A stretch of DNA of 49,911 nt from Kocuria tytonicola (GCF_003687455.1 NZ_PHOA01000005.1:1-49911); one strand, 5' to 3'; positions 28,697 through 38,319 are shown, numbered from the stretch's first letter. Notes: a model not told the origin generated them from the sequence alone. A program made the numbers and translations.

Positions 28697-29233
28697 ATGT
28701 CACGTATTGGACGTCTCCCGATCTCTGTGCCCGCCGGTGTGGAGGTTTCCGTGGACGGTTCCGCAGTGTCGGTCAAGGGCCCCAAGGGCTCGCTGACCCA
28801 CACGGTGGCGGCACCCATCACGGTGGTCGTCGAGGACGGCACCGTGCAGGTGTCCCGTCCCAACGACGAGCGCGAGTCCCGCTCGCTGCACGGTCTCACG
28901 CGGTCCCTGATCGCCAACATGATCCAGGGTGTGTCCCAGGGATACACCAAGCAGCTGGAGATCGTGGGCACCGGTTACCGAGTGCAGGCCAAGGGCGCCG
29001 ACCTGGAGTTCGCTCTGGGCTACAGCCACCCCGTTCCCTTCAGCGCGCCGGACGGCATCACGCTGTCCGTGGAGGGGAACAACAAGGTCTCCGTTTCCGG
29101 TATCGACAAGCAGCAGGTTGGCCAGGTTGCCGCGAAGATCCGCTCCCTGCGTCTGCCCGATCCCTACAAGGGCAAGGGCGTCCGCTACGCGGGCGAGCAG
29201 ATCCGCCGCAAGGCCGGAAAGGCTGGTAAGTAA
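28697..29233 (+). CDS. rplF: 50S ribosomal protein L6
   Basis: L6 lies near the sarcin-ricin loop and the factor-binding site. It has 178 residues from ATG 28697, with GAAAGGAAG upstream. [16 protein letters not shown] opens the first of two duplicated domains. The second ends with the conserved [22 protein letters not shown]-type segment. rplR follows after two bases. Confidence 0.98.
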   Translation: MSRIGRLPISVPAGVEVSVDGSAVSVKGPKGSLTHTVAAPITVVVEDGTVQVSRPNDERESRSLHGLTRSLIANMIQGVSQGYTKQLEIVGTGYRVQAKGADLEFALGYSHPVPFSAPDGITLSVEGNNKVSVSGIDKQQVGQVAAKIRSLRLPDPYKGKGVRYAGEQIRRKAGKAGK

Positions 29234-29235
29234 TC

Positions 29236-29607
29236 ATGGCTCTCGTAATCAAGGGAAAGTCGAAGGCTGCCCAGCGAGCACGGCGTCACCGCCGCGTCCG
29301 CAAGCACATCGCCGGAACCGCGCTGCGCCCCCGTCTGGTGGTCACGCGTTCCACCCGCCACATGGTCGCCCAGGTGATCGACGACGACAAGGGCTTCACC
29401 CTGGTCTCGGCCTCCACCATGGAGGACGACCTGCGTGCGTCCTCCGAGGACAAGACCGCCAAGGCCAAGCGCATCGGCGAGCTGATCGCGGAGCGCGCCA
29501 AGGCTGCGGGGATCGAGACCGTCGTGTTCGACCGCGGCGGCAACAAGTACCACGGCCGTGTGGCCGCGGTGGCCGAGGGTGCCCGTGAAGGAGGTCTGGC
29601 GCTGTGA
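29236..29607 (+). CDS. rplR: 50S ribosomal protein L18
   Basis: L18 binds 5S rRNA with L5. It has 123 residues from ATG 29236, with GGAAAGGC upstream inside rpl[24 protein letters not shown] is the basic RNA-binding start. [24 protein letters not shown] closes the domain. The rpsE GTG overlaps its stop by four bases. Confidence 0.98.
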   Translation: MALVIKGKSKAAQRARRHRRVRKHIAGTALRPRLVVTRSTRHMVAQVIDDDKGFTLVSASTMEDDLRASSEDKTAKAKRIGELIAERAKAAGIETVVFDRGGNKYHGRVAAVAEGAREGGLAL

Positions 29608-30332
29608 GCGAGCAGAAGAACGAGAAGGAAACTCAGGTGAGCGAAGCCACCAACGGTTCCAACGAGACGGCCGGGGCGAACACCTCGGACCGCCAGGGAT
29701 CGGACGAGAACCGCGGTGGCCGCGGCGGTCGCAACGACCGCGGTGGACGCAACGAGCGGGGCGGTCGCAACGAGCGCGGCGGCCGCGGTGGCCGCGGCGG
29801 CCGTGACGAGGAGAAGGACAAGTTCCTCGAGCGCGTCGTCACGATCAACCGTGTCTCCAAGGTCGTGAAGGGCGGTCGTCGCTTCAGCTTCACCGCTCTC
29901 GTGGTCGTCGGCGACGGCAACGGCATGGTCGGCGTGGGCTACGGGAAGGCCAAGGAAGTTCCCGCGGCCATCTCCAAGGGCGTCGAGGAGGCCAAGAAGA
30001 ACTTCTTCCGGGTCCCCCGCGTGGAGGACCGCACCATCCCGCACCGTGTGCAGGGTGAGGCCGCAGCCGGCGTCGTCATGCTGCGTCCGGCCACCCCGGG
30101 TACCGGTGTGATCGCCGGCGGTCCGGTGCGTGCGGTCCTGGAGTGCGCGGGCATCCACGACGTGCTCTCCAAGTCCCTCGGCTCGTCCAACCAGATCAAC
30201 ATCGTGCACGCGACCATCCAGGCGCTGCGTGAGCTCGAGGAGCCCGCGTCCGTGGCGGCCCGCCGTGGCCTGCCCATGGACGAGGTCGTTCCGGCGCCGT
30301 TGCTGCGCGACATCCAGAAGGCAGGTGCCTGA
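29604..30332 (+). CDS. rpsE: 30S ribosomal protein S5 with Arg/Gly-rich N-terminus
   Basis: S5 forms part of the mRNA entry tunnel and affects accuracy. It reads 242 residues from GTG 29604, which overlaps rplR and has GGAGGT upstream. A GTG at 29637 with GAAGGAAA ahead is an alternative that keeps the Arg/Gly region. Residues 37-67 are repeats of Gly, Arg, Asn and Glu. The S5 core begins at about 73 ([21 protein letters not shown]) and includes [21 protein letters not shown]. The spectinomycin-loop region just before that is ordinary. Confidence 0.96.
   Translation: MSEQKNEKETQVSEATNGSNETAGANTSDRQGSDENRGGRGGRNDRGGRNERGGRNERGGRGGRGGRDEEKDKFLERVVTINRVSKVVKGGRRFSFTALVVVGDGNGMVGVGYGKAKEVPAAISKGVEEAKKNFFRVPRVEDRTIPHRVQGEAAAGVVMLRPATPGTGVIAGGPVRAVLECAGIHDVLSKSLGSSNQINIVHATIQALRELEEPASVAARRGLPMDEVVPAPLLRDIQKAGA
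29712..29804 (+). repeat. Imperfect tandem repeats coding the Arg/Gly region of S5
   Basis: Short units of the form GGTCGCAACGA(C/G)CGCGG recur here and encode [13 protein letters not shown]-type residues 37-67 of S5. Tandem in-frame units allow length change by slippage. Confidence 0.7.
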
Positions 30333-30538
30333 TGAACGGAAAGCGCATCCAGGCCACCGGTGCGACCCTGCGCGTGAAGCAGGTCCGCTCCGTGGTCGGT
30401 CAGAAGCAGAACATGCGCGACACGCTGCGTTCGCTCGGTCTCAAGCGTCCGGGCCAGGTCGTGGAGCGCAAGGCCGATGCGGCCACCGCGGGCATGATCA
30501 ACACGGTGTCGCATCTCGTCCAGGTCGAGGAGGCTTGA
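30332..30538 (+). CDS. rpmD: 50S ribosomal protein L30
   Basis: L30 is a small 50S protein found in many but not all bacteria. It has 68 residues from ATG 30332, sharing a base with the rpsE stop and using AGAAGGCAGG as ribosome site. [28 protein letters not shown] and the C-terminal [13 protein letters not shown] are typical. rplO begins after two bases. Confidence 0.97.
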   Translation: MNGKRIQATGATLRVKQVRSVVGQKQNMRDTLRSLGLKRPGQVVERKADAATAGMINTVSHLVQVEEA

Positions 30539-30540
30539 GC

Positions 30541-31008
30541 ATGGCTGAGAACACCCAGAACAAGAGCCACGCTCTGAAGGTCCACCACCTGCGTCCGGCC
30601 CCCGGATCCCACCAGGCCAAGACGCGTCTTGGCCGTGGTGAGGCATCCAAGGGCAAGACCGCGGGTCGCGGCACCAAGGGCACGAAGGCGCGCTACCAGG
30701 TCAAGGCCGGGTTCGCCGGCGGCCAGCTGCCGCTGCACATGCGCCTGCCCAAGCTGCGCGGGTTCAAGAACCCGTTCCGCGTGGAGTACCAGGTCGTCAA
30801 CCTGGACCGCCTGGGCGAGCTGTTCCCCGAGGGCGGCACCGTCACCGTGGCGGACCTCGTCGCCAAGGGTGCCGTGCGCAAGAACCAGCCGGTGAAGGTG
30901 CTGGGCAGCGGAGAGATCTCCGTGGCTCTCAACGTCACCGCGGACAAGTTCTCGGCCTCTGCGGCCGAGAAGATCTCCGCGGCCGGCGGTTCCACGCAGA
31001 CCGCGTGA
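30541..31008 (+). CDS. rplO: 50S ribosomal protein L15
   Basis: L15 is a late assembly protein of the 50S subunit. ATG 30541 ([22 protein letters not shown]) has GAGGAGG in the end of rpmD as ribosome site. It has 155 residues. The glycine/lysine region [23 protein letters not shown] and the fold [20 protein letters not shown] are clear. It ends the spc ribosomal block, and a hairpin separates it from secY. Confidence 0.98.
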   Translation: MAENTQNKSHALKVHHLRPAPGSHQAKTRLGRGEASKGKTAGRGTKGTKARYQVKAGFAGGQLPLHMRLPKLRGFKNPFRVEYQVVNLDRLGELFPEGGTVTVADLVAKGAVRKNQPVKVLGSGEISVALNVTADKFSASAAEKISAAGGSTQTA

Positions 31009-31051
31009 GCTGCCACCAGCTTTCAGTTGTAGGGTGAGTCCCTGAACTGAG

Positions 31052-31086
31052 ACGGGCCCCGTGCCGATTGTCGGCGCGGGGCCCGT
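31052..31086 (+). terminator. Hairpin terminator after rplO
   Basis: A 16-bp stem (31052-31067 with 31071-31086, one G-U pair) with a three-base loop lies 43 bases after rplO and is followed by TGCTTTA. It separates the spc operon from secY. A TAGACT box at 31143-31148 could then serve secY, but no -35 is seen. Confidence 0.75.
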
Positions 31087-31197
31087 TGCTTTACCCAGGA
31101 TGTCTCCACGGCGCTGCGCCCGGGTGGAACGGCATCCTTCGCTAGACTTGCCCGGGGTCGGAACCGACCGGGCCACCACGTTCTTGGAGGAGGACCT

Positions 31198-32511
31198 GTG
31201 CTCAGTGCTTTCGCGCGGGCGTTTACCACGCCTGAGCTGCGCAACAAGCTGCTGTTCACACTGGGGATCATCGTGATCTACCGGTTGGGGACGTTCATTC
31301 CCGCCCCGGGTGTGGACTACGGCAACGTCCAGCAGTGCCTTGCCATGGGCAACACCACGGGCGGCGCGTACGACCTGATCAACCTGTTCAGCGGCGGCGC
31401 GCTGCTGCAGCTGTCCATCTTCGCGCTCGGTGTGATGCCCTACATCACGGCCAGCATCATCGTGCAGCTGCTCCGCGTGGTCATTCCCCGGTTCCAGGAG
31501 CTCCACGAGGAAGGCGCGCAGGGGCAGACGAAGCTCACGCAGTACACGCGCTACCTCACCATCGGGCTGGCCGCCCTGAACGCGACGACCGTGATCTCGC
31601 TCGCCCGCTCGGGTAGCCTGCTCGGGAACTGCCCCCTGCCGATCATCCCGGACGACTCCCTGATGGTGCTCGTGATCATGATCATCACCATGACGGCCGG
31701 CACCACCGTGATCATGTGGCTCGGTGAGCGCATCACGGACCGCGGCGTGGGCAACGGCATGTCCCTGCTGATCTTCACGTCCATTGCCGCCACCTTCCCC
31801 TCCGCGCTGGGAGACATCCTCCGCACCCGCGGCTGGGGCATCTTCCTGGGCGTGTGCGCGATCGGGCTGGTGGTCATCACCTGCGTGGTGTTCGTGGAGC
31901 AGTCCCAGCGCCGCATCCCCGTGCAGTACGCCAAGCGCATGGTGGGCCGTCGCACGATCGGCGGCACGAGCACCTACATCCCCCTGAAGGTCAACATGGC
32001 CGGCGTGATCCCCATCATCTTCGCCTCCTCCATGCTGACCCTGCCGACCATGATCGCGCAGTTCGCCATGCCGGACGACGGCAGCCCCGCACCGGGCTGG
32101 GTCACCTGGGTCACCACGTACCTCGCGCGCGGCGACCACCCGGTGTACATGACGATCTACTTCCTGCTGATCGTGGCGTTCACGTACTTCTACGTGTCCA
32201 TCACCTTCAACCCGGAAGAGGTCTCCAACAACATGAAGCGCTACGGCGGCTTCATCCCGGGCATCCGCGCGGGCCGTCCCACGGAGAACTACCTGCGCTA
32301 CGTGCTCTCCCGGATCACGCTGCCCGGTGCGCTGTACCTGGGTGTGATCTCCATGATCCCGCTCATCGCACTCGTGCTGTTCGACGCGAACCAGAACTTC
32401 CCCTTCGGCGGGCCGTCGCTGCTCATCATGGTGGGCGTGGGCCTGGACACCGTGAAGCAGATCGACGCCCAGCTGCAGCAGCGGCACTACGAAGGCCTGC
32501 TGCGCACCTGA
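31198..32511 (+). CDS. secY: Preprotein translocase subunit SecY
   Basis: SecY is the channel of the Sec translocon in the plasma membrane. It has 437 residues from GTG 31198, behind GGAGGAGG. Ten hydrophobic segments are evident, beginning with KLLFTLGIIVIYRLGTFIP. The plug region follows near SGGALLQLSIFALGVMPYITASI. The cytoplasmic loop IPVQYAKRMVGRRTIGG and the C-terminal FPFGGPSLLIMVGVGLDT are typical. SecE and SecG genes are not in the window. It appears to have its own transcript. Confidence 0.97.
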   Translation: MLSAFARAFTTPELRNKLLFTLGIIVIYRLGTFIPAPGVDYGNVQQCLAMGNTTGGAYDLINLFSGGALLQLSIFALGVMPYITASIIVQLLRVVIPRFQELHEEGAQGQTKLTQYTRYLTIGLAALNATTVISLARSGSLLGNCPLPIIPDDSLMVLVIMIITMTAGTTVIMWLGERITDRGVGNGMSLLIFTSIAATFPSALGDILRTRGWGIFLGVCAIGLVVITCVVFVEQSQRRIPVQYAKRMVGRRTIGGTSTYIPLKVNMAGVIPIIFASSMLTLPTMIAQFAMPDDGSPAPGWVTWVTTYLARGDHPVYMTIYFLLIVAFTYFYVSITFNPEEVSNNMKRYGGFIPGIRAGRPTENYLRYVLSRITLPGALYLGVISMIPLIALVLFDANQNFPFGGPSLLIMVGVGLDTVKQIDAQLQQRHYEGLLRT

Positions 32512-32562
32512 GCCGGTGCGGCGGCGTCGCCCTGTGCCATGACCCGGGCCCGAGTAGCGCGG

Positions 32563-32590
32563 GGGTCGGCACGACGGACCCGTCCGACCC
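32563..32590 (+). terminator. Hairpin after secY
   Basis: GGGTCGG (32563-32569) pairs with CCGACCC (32584-32590), extended by ACG/CGT after a bulged C. It lies 52 bases after secY. A TAGAGT box at 32679-32684 further on may be the -10 of adk. Confidence 0.45.
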
Positions 32591-32717
32591 GGTGAGGAAG
32601 CGGGAACACCGGCGCGCCGGGTCCGGGCGGCGTCGCGCGTGGGGGCCGCACCGTCCTCGGGCCCACGTGGCGCCCCGGTAGAGTGGAGCCAAGTACACGC
32701 TCACGCAAGGAGAGATC

Positions 32718-33284
32718 ATGACCCGCATGCTGATCATCGGACCCCCAGGCGCAGGCAAGGGCACCCAGGCCGCCCGGATCTGCGATCGGCTGGACGTTCC
32801 CGCCATCTCCACGGGGGACATCTTCCGCGCGAACATCAAGGACCAGACGGAGCTCGGCCGAGAGGCACAGGGCTACACGGACGCCGGCAACCTGGTGCCG
32901 GACTCGGTGACCAACAGCATGGTCCGGGACCGGTTGTCGCAGCAGGACGTGACGGACGGCTTCCTGCTGGACGGCTACCCCCGCACGGTGGCACAGGTCG
33001 AGGAGCTGGACCGCATCCTCGAGACCAACGGCGTGGCCCTGGACGTGGTCCTGCTGCTCACCGCCGACAACGACGAGCTCGTCACCAGACTCCTGGGCCG
33101 CGCGCAGGAGCAGGGACGCACGGACGACACCGAGGACGTCATTCGCCACCGGCTGGACGTGTACGACGAGCAGACCGCTCCGGTGGTCGGGATGTACGAG
33201 GACCGCGGGATCGTGGTGCGTGTGGACGGTCTCGGCAGCATCGACGAGGTGACCGAGCGGATCATGGCGGCTCTGCCGCGCTGA
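32718..33284 (+). CDS. adk: Adenylate kinase
   Basis: Adk interconverts ATP, AMP and ADP in the cytoplasm. It has 188 residues from ATG 32718, with AAGGAGAG upstream. The P-loop is GPPGAGKGT (8-16), followed by the AMP-site region STGDIFR and DGFLLDGYPRT. The lid is the short type, without zinc cysteines: GRAQEQGRTDDTEDVIRHRLDVYDEQT. secY-adk-map is the common order in bacteria. Confidence 0.97.
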   Translation: MTRMLIIGPPGAGKGTQAARICDRLDVPAISTGDIFRANIKDQTELGREAQGYTDAGNLVPDSVTNSMVRDRLSQQDVTDGFLLDGYPRTVAQVEELDRILETNGVALDVVLLLTADNDELVTRLLGRAQEQGRTDDTEDVIRHRLDVYDEQTAPVVGMYEDRGIVVRVDGLGSIDEVTERIMAALPR

Positions 33285-33325
33285 CCCGCCCACCGCGGAG
33301 CGCGGCCCCGGGAAAACGACACGGG

Positions 33326-33366
33326 TGAGCCCCCGGTCCGGTGTCCCGCACCGGTCCGGGGGCTCA
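33326..33366 (+). terminator. Hairpin terminator after adk
   Basis: An 18-position stem (33326-33343 with 33349-33366) with a single T-T mismatch and a TCCCG loop lies 42 bases after adk. No T-tract. Confidence 0.7.
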
Positions 33367-33440
33367 GCCGTCACAACAGCAACGACTTCGCGACGGGCGG
33401 TGATCCGGCGCGGAGTCATCGAGGGAAGGACCCGCGCACC

Positions 33441-34274
33441 GTGTTCGGACGCCGCAAGATCCAACTGAAATCCGACGCCGAGCTGGCCGCCATGGCCAGG
33501 GCAGGGGTGGTCACCTCGCGCGCGCTCGACGCCGCCGTGGCCGCCGCCGTGCCCGGGGCCACCACCGCCGACCTCGACCGTGCGTTCCGTGAGGTGCTGG
33601 ACGAATACGACGCCGGGTCCAACTTCCTCGGCTACTACGGCTACCCGGCCACCGTGTGCACCTCCGTCAACGACGAGGTGGTCCACGGGATCCCGGGGGA
33701 GCGGGTCCTCGTGGAGGGTGACATCATCTCGATCGACGGCGGCGCGGTGGTGGCCGGCTGGCACGGGGACTCCGCGCGCACCGTGCTCGTGGGCGACCGT
33801 CACGATCCCGCGGACCAGGAGCTTTCGGACGTCACGCGTGCGGCCATGTGGCGTGGGGTGGCCGCCATGGCCACCGGGACGCACGTGGGGGACATCGGCC
33901 TCGCGGTGGAGAACCACGTCCGCGAGAAGGTGGGCGGGCGGCTCGGCATCCTGGAGGACTACGTGGGCCACGGCATCGGCACCGAGATGCACATGGCACC
34001 GGACGTCCCGAACTTCGCCATCAAGCACCGTGGGCCGAAGCTCGTGACCGGCATGGCCCTGGCCATCGAGCCCATGCTCGTGCGCGGGGGCATCGAGACC
34101 CGCGTGCTGGAGGACGACTGGACGGTCGTGACCGTGGACGGTTCCCGTGCCAGCCAGTGGGAGCACAGCGTGTGCCTGCACAGCGAGGGGGTGTGGGTGC
34201 TGACCGCGGAGGACGGGGGCGCCTCCGCACTCGCCCCTCTGGGCCTCCACCCCGTGCCCATCCCGGGGTCCTGA
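33441..34274 (+). CDS. map: Methionine aminopeptidase type I
   Basis: Map removes the initiator methionine from new proteins using a two-metal site. It has 277 residues from GTG 33441, with GAGGGAAGGA upstream. The metal ligands are D99, D110, H177, E210 and E241, and H82 in VVHGIP is the catalytic histidine. There is no N-terminal SH3-type zinc extension. It is a lone gene flanked by the adk terminator and by rlmN 47 bases on. Confidence 0.96.
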   Translation: MFGRRKIQLKSDAELAAMARAGVVTSRALDAAVAAAVPGATTADLDRAFREVLDEYDAGSNFLGYYGYPATVCTSVNDEVVHGIPGERVLVEGDIISIDGGAVVAGWHGDSARTVLVGDRHDPADQELSDVTRAAMWRGVAAMATGTHVGDIGLAVENHVREKVGGRLGILEDYVGHGIGTEMHMAPDVPNFAIKHRGPKLVTGMALAIEPMLVRGGIETRVLEDDWTVVTVDGSRASQWEHSVCLHSEGVWVLTAEDGGASALAPLGLHPVPIPGS

Positions 34275-34321
34275 CCCACCATCCCCGATCCGAGACGCCC
34301 GCGAGGAAGAGGACAGCAGCC

Positions 34322-35470
34322 ATGACCGCCCAGCCCGTAGAGATCACCCCAAGGCCGAAGACCGGCCAGCTCGTCTTCACGCCCGCCCGGCGGGGCAAGC
34401 CTCCGCTGCACATCGCGGACTTCGACATGGCGGGACGCAAGGCTTTCCTGAAGGAGGCCGGGTCCCCGGCCTTCCGCGCCTCACAGCTCTCCAAGCACTA
34501 CTTCGAGCGCTTCGAGGCGGACCCCGCCGCCATGACCGACCTGCCCGCGGACCAGCGGGAGGAGCTCGTGGGCAAGGCCCTGCCGCCGCTGCTCACCACG
34601 GTTCGCCAGCTGCGGGCGGACCAGGGCATGACCGTGAAGTCCGTCCACCGGCTCTTCGACAACGCCATGGTGGAGTCCGTGCTCATGCGCTACGACAAGC
34701 GCGTGACCATGTGCATCTCCTCCCAGGCCGGCTGCGGCATGAACTGCCCGTTCTGCGCCACGGGGCAGTCGGGGCTGACCCGCAACCTGTCGGCGGCGGA
34801 GATCGTGGACCAGGTGGTGCAGGGCGTCCGGGCACTGCGTGACGGCGTGGTCGGGGATCCGGAGGAGGCACCGCAGCGCGTGTCCAACATCGTCTTCATG
34901 GGCATGGGTGAGGCACTGGCGAACTACAAGGCCACCATGGGTGCGGTGCACCGGATCATCGACCCGTCCCCGGAGGGGCTCGGCATCTCGGCCCGTGGGC
35001 TCACCATGTCCACCGTGGGCCTCGTCCCGGGCATCCGCAAGTTCACCCTGGAGAAGCTCCCCATCACCCTCGCGCTGTCCCTGCACGCGCCGGACGACGA
35101 GCTGCGGGACGAGCTCATCCCCATCAACACCCGCTGGAAGGTGGACGAGGCCCTCGACGCCGCCAGGGAGTACTACGACGCCACGGGGCGGCGCGTCTCG
35201 ATCGAGTACGCGCTGATCCGGGACATCAACGACCAGGGCTGGCGGGCAGACCTGCTGGGGGAGAAGCTCAACAAGCGCGGTGCCGGGTGGGTCCACGTGA
35301 ACCCCATTCCGCTGAACCCCACTCCCGGCTCCAAGTGGACCGCGTCGCGCCCCGGGGTGGAGCAGAACTTCGTGGAGCGCCTGCGCGCGCACGGAATCCC
35401 CACCACGGTGCGGGACACCCGCGGCTCAGACATCGACGGCGCCTGCGGCCAGCTCGCCACGGACGTCTGA
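34322..35470 (+). CDS. rlmN: Dual-specificity rRNA/tRNA methyltransferase RlmN
   Basis: RlmN is a radical-SAM enzyme that methylates C2 of A2503 in 23S rRNA and A37 in some tRNAs. ATG 34322 has GAGGAAGAGGA upstream; the longer reading overlaps map. It has 382 residues. The cluster cysteines are C138, C142 and C145 (CGMNCPFC). The catalytic pair is C131 in MCISSQAGC and C375 in DGACGQL, which fits RlmN. Cfr shares these cysteines, but context and the ordinary sequence favour RlmN. Confidence 0.95.
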   Translation: MTAQPVEITPRPKTGQLVFTPARRGKPPLHIADFDMAGRKAFLKEAGSPAFRASQLSKHYFERFEADPAAMTDLPADQREELVGKALPPLLTTVRQLRADQGMTVKSVHRLFDNAMVESVLMRYDKRVTMCISSQAGCGMNCPFCATGQSGLTRNLSAAEIVDQVVQGVRALRDGVVGDPEEAPQRVSNIVFMGMGEALANYKATMGAVHRIIDPSPEGLGISARGLTMSTVGLVPGIRKFTLEKLPITLALSLHAPDDELRDELIPINTRWKVDEALDAAREYYDATGRRVSIEYALIRDINDQGWRADLLGEKLNKRGAGWVHVNPIPLNPTPGSKWTASRPGVEQNFVERLRAHGIPTTVRDTRGSDIDGACGQLATDV

Positions 35471-35480
35471 GAGCGGCGTG

Positions 35481-35502
35481 GGCCCCGCGGTCGTGCGGGG
35501 CC
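35481..35502 (+). terminator. Hairpin after rlmN
   Basis: GGCCCCGC (35481-35488) pairs with GCGGGGCC (35495-35502) around a six-base loop, 10 bases after the rlmN stop. Confidence 0.65.
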
Positions 35503-35530
35503 GGGCGCCGTCGCGCCAGGGCCCAGAGCC

Positions 35531-35559
35531 TTGCAAAGCGCGGAAAAAGGGCGTAGTGT
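35531..35559 (+). promoter_or_regulatory. infA promoter
   Basis: TTGCAA (35531-35536) and TAGTGT (35554-35559) are 17 bases apart, one of the better promoters in the window. It would start a leader of about 150 nt for infA and the genes after it. Confidence 0.65.
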
Positions 35560-35610
35560 CGTGCGTTGGTTGTTTGTGCTCACTGATCGAGCCGTGCCCC
35601 CACCTCCGAC

Positions 35611-35640
35611 CCCCGCTACCACTCGTAGTGCGGGGTTGTT
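35611..35640 (+). promoter_or_regulatory. Hairpin with T-rich tail in the infA leader
   Basis: CCCCGC (35611-35616) pairs with GCGGGG (35630-35635), with a possible inner TAC/GTA pairing, followed by TTGTT. It lies between the promoter and the infA start, so it could be an attenuator. Confidence 0.4.
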
Positions 35641-35714
35641 CGTCTGGGGGACGCACGATTCGAGCACCGCCGTCCGGACAGACATCCGGACCCCTCGAGA
35701 AGTTAGCGGAGGAT

Positions 35715-35936
35715 ATGGCCAAGAAAGACGGAGTCATCGAGATCGAAGGCACTGTGGTCGAGGCACTGCCCAACGCGTCGTTCCGCGTTGAGCTGACCAA
35801 CGGTCACAAGGTGCTCGCCCACATCTCTGGCAAGATGCGCCAGCACTACATCAGGATCCTCCCCGAGGATCGTGTCGTGGTGGAGCTGAGTCCCTATGAC
35901 CTTTCCCGAGGCCGGATCGTCTACCGCTACAAGTAG
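35715..35936 (+). CDS. infA: Translation initiation factor IF-1
   Basis: IF-1 blocks the ribosomal A site during initiation and stimulates IF-2 and IF-3. ATG 35715 ([20 protein letters not shown]) has AGCGGAGG upstream; the extension to 35478 is leader. It has 73 residues, the family's usual size, with the OB-fold segments [20 protein letters not shown] and [18 protein letters not shown]. rpmJ follows after 89 bases. Confidence 0.98.
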   Translation: MAKKDGVIEIEGTVVEALPNASFRVELTNGHKVLAHISGKMRQHYIRILPEDRVVVELSPYDLSRGRIVYRYK

Positions 35937-36025
35937 CATCCGCGGCCGGGCACTGCACGCAGGAAGTTCTGCGGGTGGCGCACGGCCACAGTGCACACGC
36001 CACAACTAGTACGCGAAGGAATGCG

Positions 36026-36139
36026 ATGAAGGTCCAACCGAGCGTCAAGCAGATCTGCGACAAGTGCAAGGTGATCCGCCGCAACGGGCGGGTCATGGTG
36101 ATCTGCGAGAACCCCCGGCACAAGCAGCGCCAGGGCTGA
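36026..36139 (+). CDS. rpmJ: 50S ribosomal protein L36
   Basis: L36 is a very small zinc protein of the 50S subunit. It is 37 residues long from ATG 36026, with GCGAAGGA upstream. The zinc ligands C11, C14, C27 and H32 are all present ([15 protein letters not shown] and [13 protein letters not shown]). This is the zinc-binding form; some bacteria keep a second copy lacking the cysteines. infA-rpmJ-rpsM-rpsK is the normal order. Confidence 0.98.
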   Translation: MKVQPSVKQICDKCKVIRRNGRVMVICENPRHKQRQG

Positions 36140-36297
36140 CGGGAACGCTCCCGCCCACGCAAGTGGATTGACAAGAACGGACACCGCAGCCGCCGCCCCA
36201 GGGCGCGGCAACCCCCGGCACGGAGGCCGGAGACCGATCGTGAAGCGATTGGGACGCGGTGTTCAAGACCTCCGGTACAACAAGGAGAACCGCCACT

Positions 36298-36666
36298 ATG
36301 GCTCGTCTCGCAGGCGTCGATCTTCCCCGTGAAAAGCGGCTGGAAGTTGCGCTGACCTACATCTACGGCGTGGGCCGTACCCGCGCACTGGAAACCCTGG
36401 AAGCCACGGGCATCTCCGGGGACGTGCGCGTCAAGGATCTCACCGATCCGCAGCTCGTGGAGCTGCGCGACTACATCGAAGGCAACTACAAGGTCGAAGG
36501 CGATCTGCGCCGTGAGGTGGCCGCCGACATCCGCCGCAAGGTCGAGATCGGCAGCTACCAGGGCCTGCGCCACCGCCGCGGTCTGCCCGTCCACGGCCAG
36601 CGCACCAAGACCAACGCACGCACCCGCAAGGGTCCCAAGCGCACGGTCGCCGGTAAGAAGAAGTAA
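36298..36666 (+). CDS. rpsM: 30S ribosomal protein S13
   Basis: S13 lies in the 30S head and bridges to the 50S subunit and P-site tRNA. ATG 36298 ([22 protein letters not shown]) has AAGGAG upstream. It has 122 residues. The helix-two-turn-helix [16 protein letters not shown] and the basic C-terminal tail [21 protein letters not shown] are typical. The 158-base gap from rpmJ holds a 5-bp CGGGA/TCCCG hairpin at 36140-36153 and nothing else clear. Confidence 0.98.
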   Translation: MARLAGVDLPREKRLEVALTYIYGVGRTRALETLEATGISGDVRVKDLTDPQLVELRDYIEGNYKVEGDLRREVAADIRRKVEIGSYQGLRHRRGLPVHGQRTKTNARTRKGPKRTVAGKKK

Positions 36667-36724
36667 TCGTGGTCGCCATCGCGCAGATGGCTGATCAACG
36701 TCGAAGATCTTTGTAGGAGAATCC

Positions 36725-37129
36725 ATGGCCCAGAAGACTCGCGCGACGGCGGCCCGCAAGCCCCGTCGCAAGGTGAACAAGAATGTGACCCAAGGTCAGG
36801 CTCACATCAAGTCCACGTTCAACAACACCATCGTGTCCATCACCGATCCCTCGGGTGCGGTCCTGTCGTGGGCCTCGGCCGGCGGCGTGGGCTTCAAGGG
36901 CTCGCGCAAGTCCACGCCGTTCGCCGCCCAGCAGGCCGCGGAGGCCGCTGCCAAGGGTGCGCAGGAGCACGGCATGCGCAAGGTGGATGTGTTCGTCAAG
37001 GGACCGGGCTCGGGACGCGAGACCGCGATCCGCGCCCTGCAGGCAACCGGGCTGGAGGTCGGCTCCATCCAGGACGTGACCCCGTCCGCGCACAACGGCT
37101 GCCGTCCCCCCAAGCGCCGCCGCGTCTGA
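36725..37129 (+). CDS. rpsK: 30S ribosomal protein S11
   Basis: S11 forms the 30S platform near the mRNA exit. It has 134 residues from ATG 36725, with TAGGAG upstream. [39 protein letters not shown] and the C-terminal [16 protein letters not shown] are the markers. In many bacteria rpsD would follow; here rpoA is next. Confidence 0.98.
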   Translation: MAQKTRATAARKPRRKVNKNVTQGQAHIKSTFNNTIVSITDPSGAVLSWASAGGVGFKGSRKSTPFAAQQAAEAAAKGAQEHGMRKVDVFVKGPGSGRETAIRALQATGLEVGSIQDVTPSAHNGCRPPKRRRV

Positions 37130-37137
37130 TTCGTGTC

Positions 37138-37194
37138 GCGTGGTCACCGGGCCCCTCGGGGTCCGGTGACCACGCATCGACGCGGTGACCACGC
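37138..37194 (+). terminator. Hairpin between rpsK and rpoA with a duplicated right arm
   Basis: The left arm (37138-37150) pairs perfectly over 13 bp with 37163-37175. An 11-base second copy of the right arm at 37184-37194 could pair with the same left arm (37138-37148). There is no T-tract. It may reduce readthrough into rpoA or switch between two forms. Confidence 0.6.
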
Positions 37195-37276
37195 CTGCTC
37201 ACCGCGGCATCCACCCATTTTGTTTTCCACCACCTGCGTGCGTCATATGGCGGAGGCACGCTGAAAGGAAACATCA

Positions 37277-38296
37277 GTGCTCATCGCACAGCGTCCCACC
37301 CTCACGGAAGAGGTCGTGGCGGACAACCGCTCCCGGTTCGTGATCGAACCGCTCGAGCCGGGTTTCGGCTACACCCTCGGCAACTCCCTGCGCCGCACGC
37401 TCCTGTCCTCCATCCCCGGGGCCTCCGTGACCAGCATCCGCATCGACGGCGTGCTGCACGAGTTCTCCACGGTGGAGGGCGTCAAGGAGGACGTCACCGA
37501 GCTCATCCTGAACATCAAGAAGCTCTCGCTGTCCTCCGAGGAGGACGAGCCCGTGACCGCATGGCTGCGCAAGCAGGGCCCGGGCGAGGTCACCGCCGCG
37601 GACATCTCGGCCCCGGCCGGTGTGGAGGTCCACAACCCGGAGCTGCACATCGCCACGCTGAACTCCAAAGGTCAGCTGGAGATCGAGCTGACCATCGAGC
37701 GCGGCCGCGGCTACGTCTCGGCGGCGCAGAACAAGTCCGGTGACGCGGAGGTCGGTCGGATCCCCGTGGACTCGATCTACTCGCCCGTCCTCAAGGTGAC
37801 CTTCCGCGTGGAGGCCACCCGTGTGGAGCAGCGCACCGACTTCGACAAGCTCATCCTCGACGTGGAGACCAAGGAGGCCATCTCCCCGCGTGACGCGGTG
37901 GCTTCCGCGGGCACCACGCTGGTGGAGCTGTTCGGGCTCGCCCGTGAGCTGAACTCCGCGGCCGAGGGCATCGAGATCGGGCCGTCGCCCACGGACGCGG
38001 CTGCGGCTGCGGACATGGCGCTGCCCATCGAGGACCTCGAGCTGTCCGTCCGCTCGTACAACTGCCTCAAGCGCGAGGGCATCCACAGCGTGGGTGAGCT
38101 CGTGGGCCGTTCCGAGGCGGACCTCATGGACATCCGCAACTTCGGTGCCAAGTCCATCGACGAGGTCAAGGACAAGCTCGGCGAGCTGGGCCTGGCCCTG
38201 AAGGATTCCCCTCCGGGCTACGACCTCGCCGCCCACGCGGCGTCCCTCGAGGACGAGGACGACAACAACAACCCGTTCGACGTCGATCTCGACTGA
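37277..38296 (+). CDS. rpoA: DNA-directed RNA polymerase subunit alpha
   Basis: RpoA dimerises to start assembly of the polymerase core and contacts promoters and activators. It has 339 residues from GTG 37277, with GAAAGGAAA upstream. The N-terminal domain includes [25 protein letters not shown]. After a linker at about 232-252 the C-terminal domain shows [22 protein letters not shown] and [18 protein letters not shown]. The tail is acidic ([15 protein letters not shown]). Confidence 0.98.
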   Translation: MLIAQRPTLTEEVVADNRSRFVIEPLEPGFGYTLGNSLRRTLLSSIPGASVTSIRIDGVLHEFSTVEGVKEDVTELILNIKKLSLSSEEDEPVTAWLRKQGPGEVTAADISAPAGVEVHNPELHIATLNSKGQLEIELTIERGRGYVSAAQNKSGDAEVGRIPVDSIYSPVLKVTFRVEATRVEQRTDFDKLILDVETKEAISPRDAVASAGTTLVELFGLARELNSAAEGIEIGPSPTDAAAAADMALPIEDLELSVRSYNCLKREGIHSVGELVGRSEADLMDIRNFGAKSIDEVKDKLGELGLALKDSPPGYDLAAHAASLEDEDDNNNPFDVDLD

Positions 38297-38319
38297 CGCG
38301 CACACCACTTTCCGTGCCC

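Noticed and set aside
36168-36173. Perfect TTGACA -35 before rpsM
   Set aside because: No TAnnnT box lies 16-19 bases downstream; the region there is cgccgc-like.
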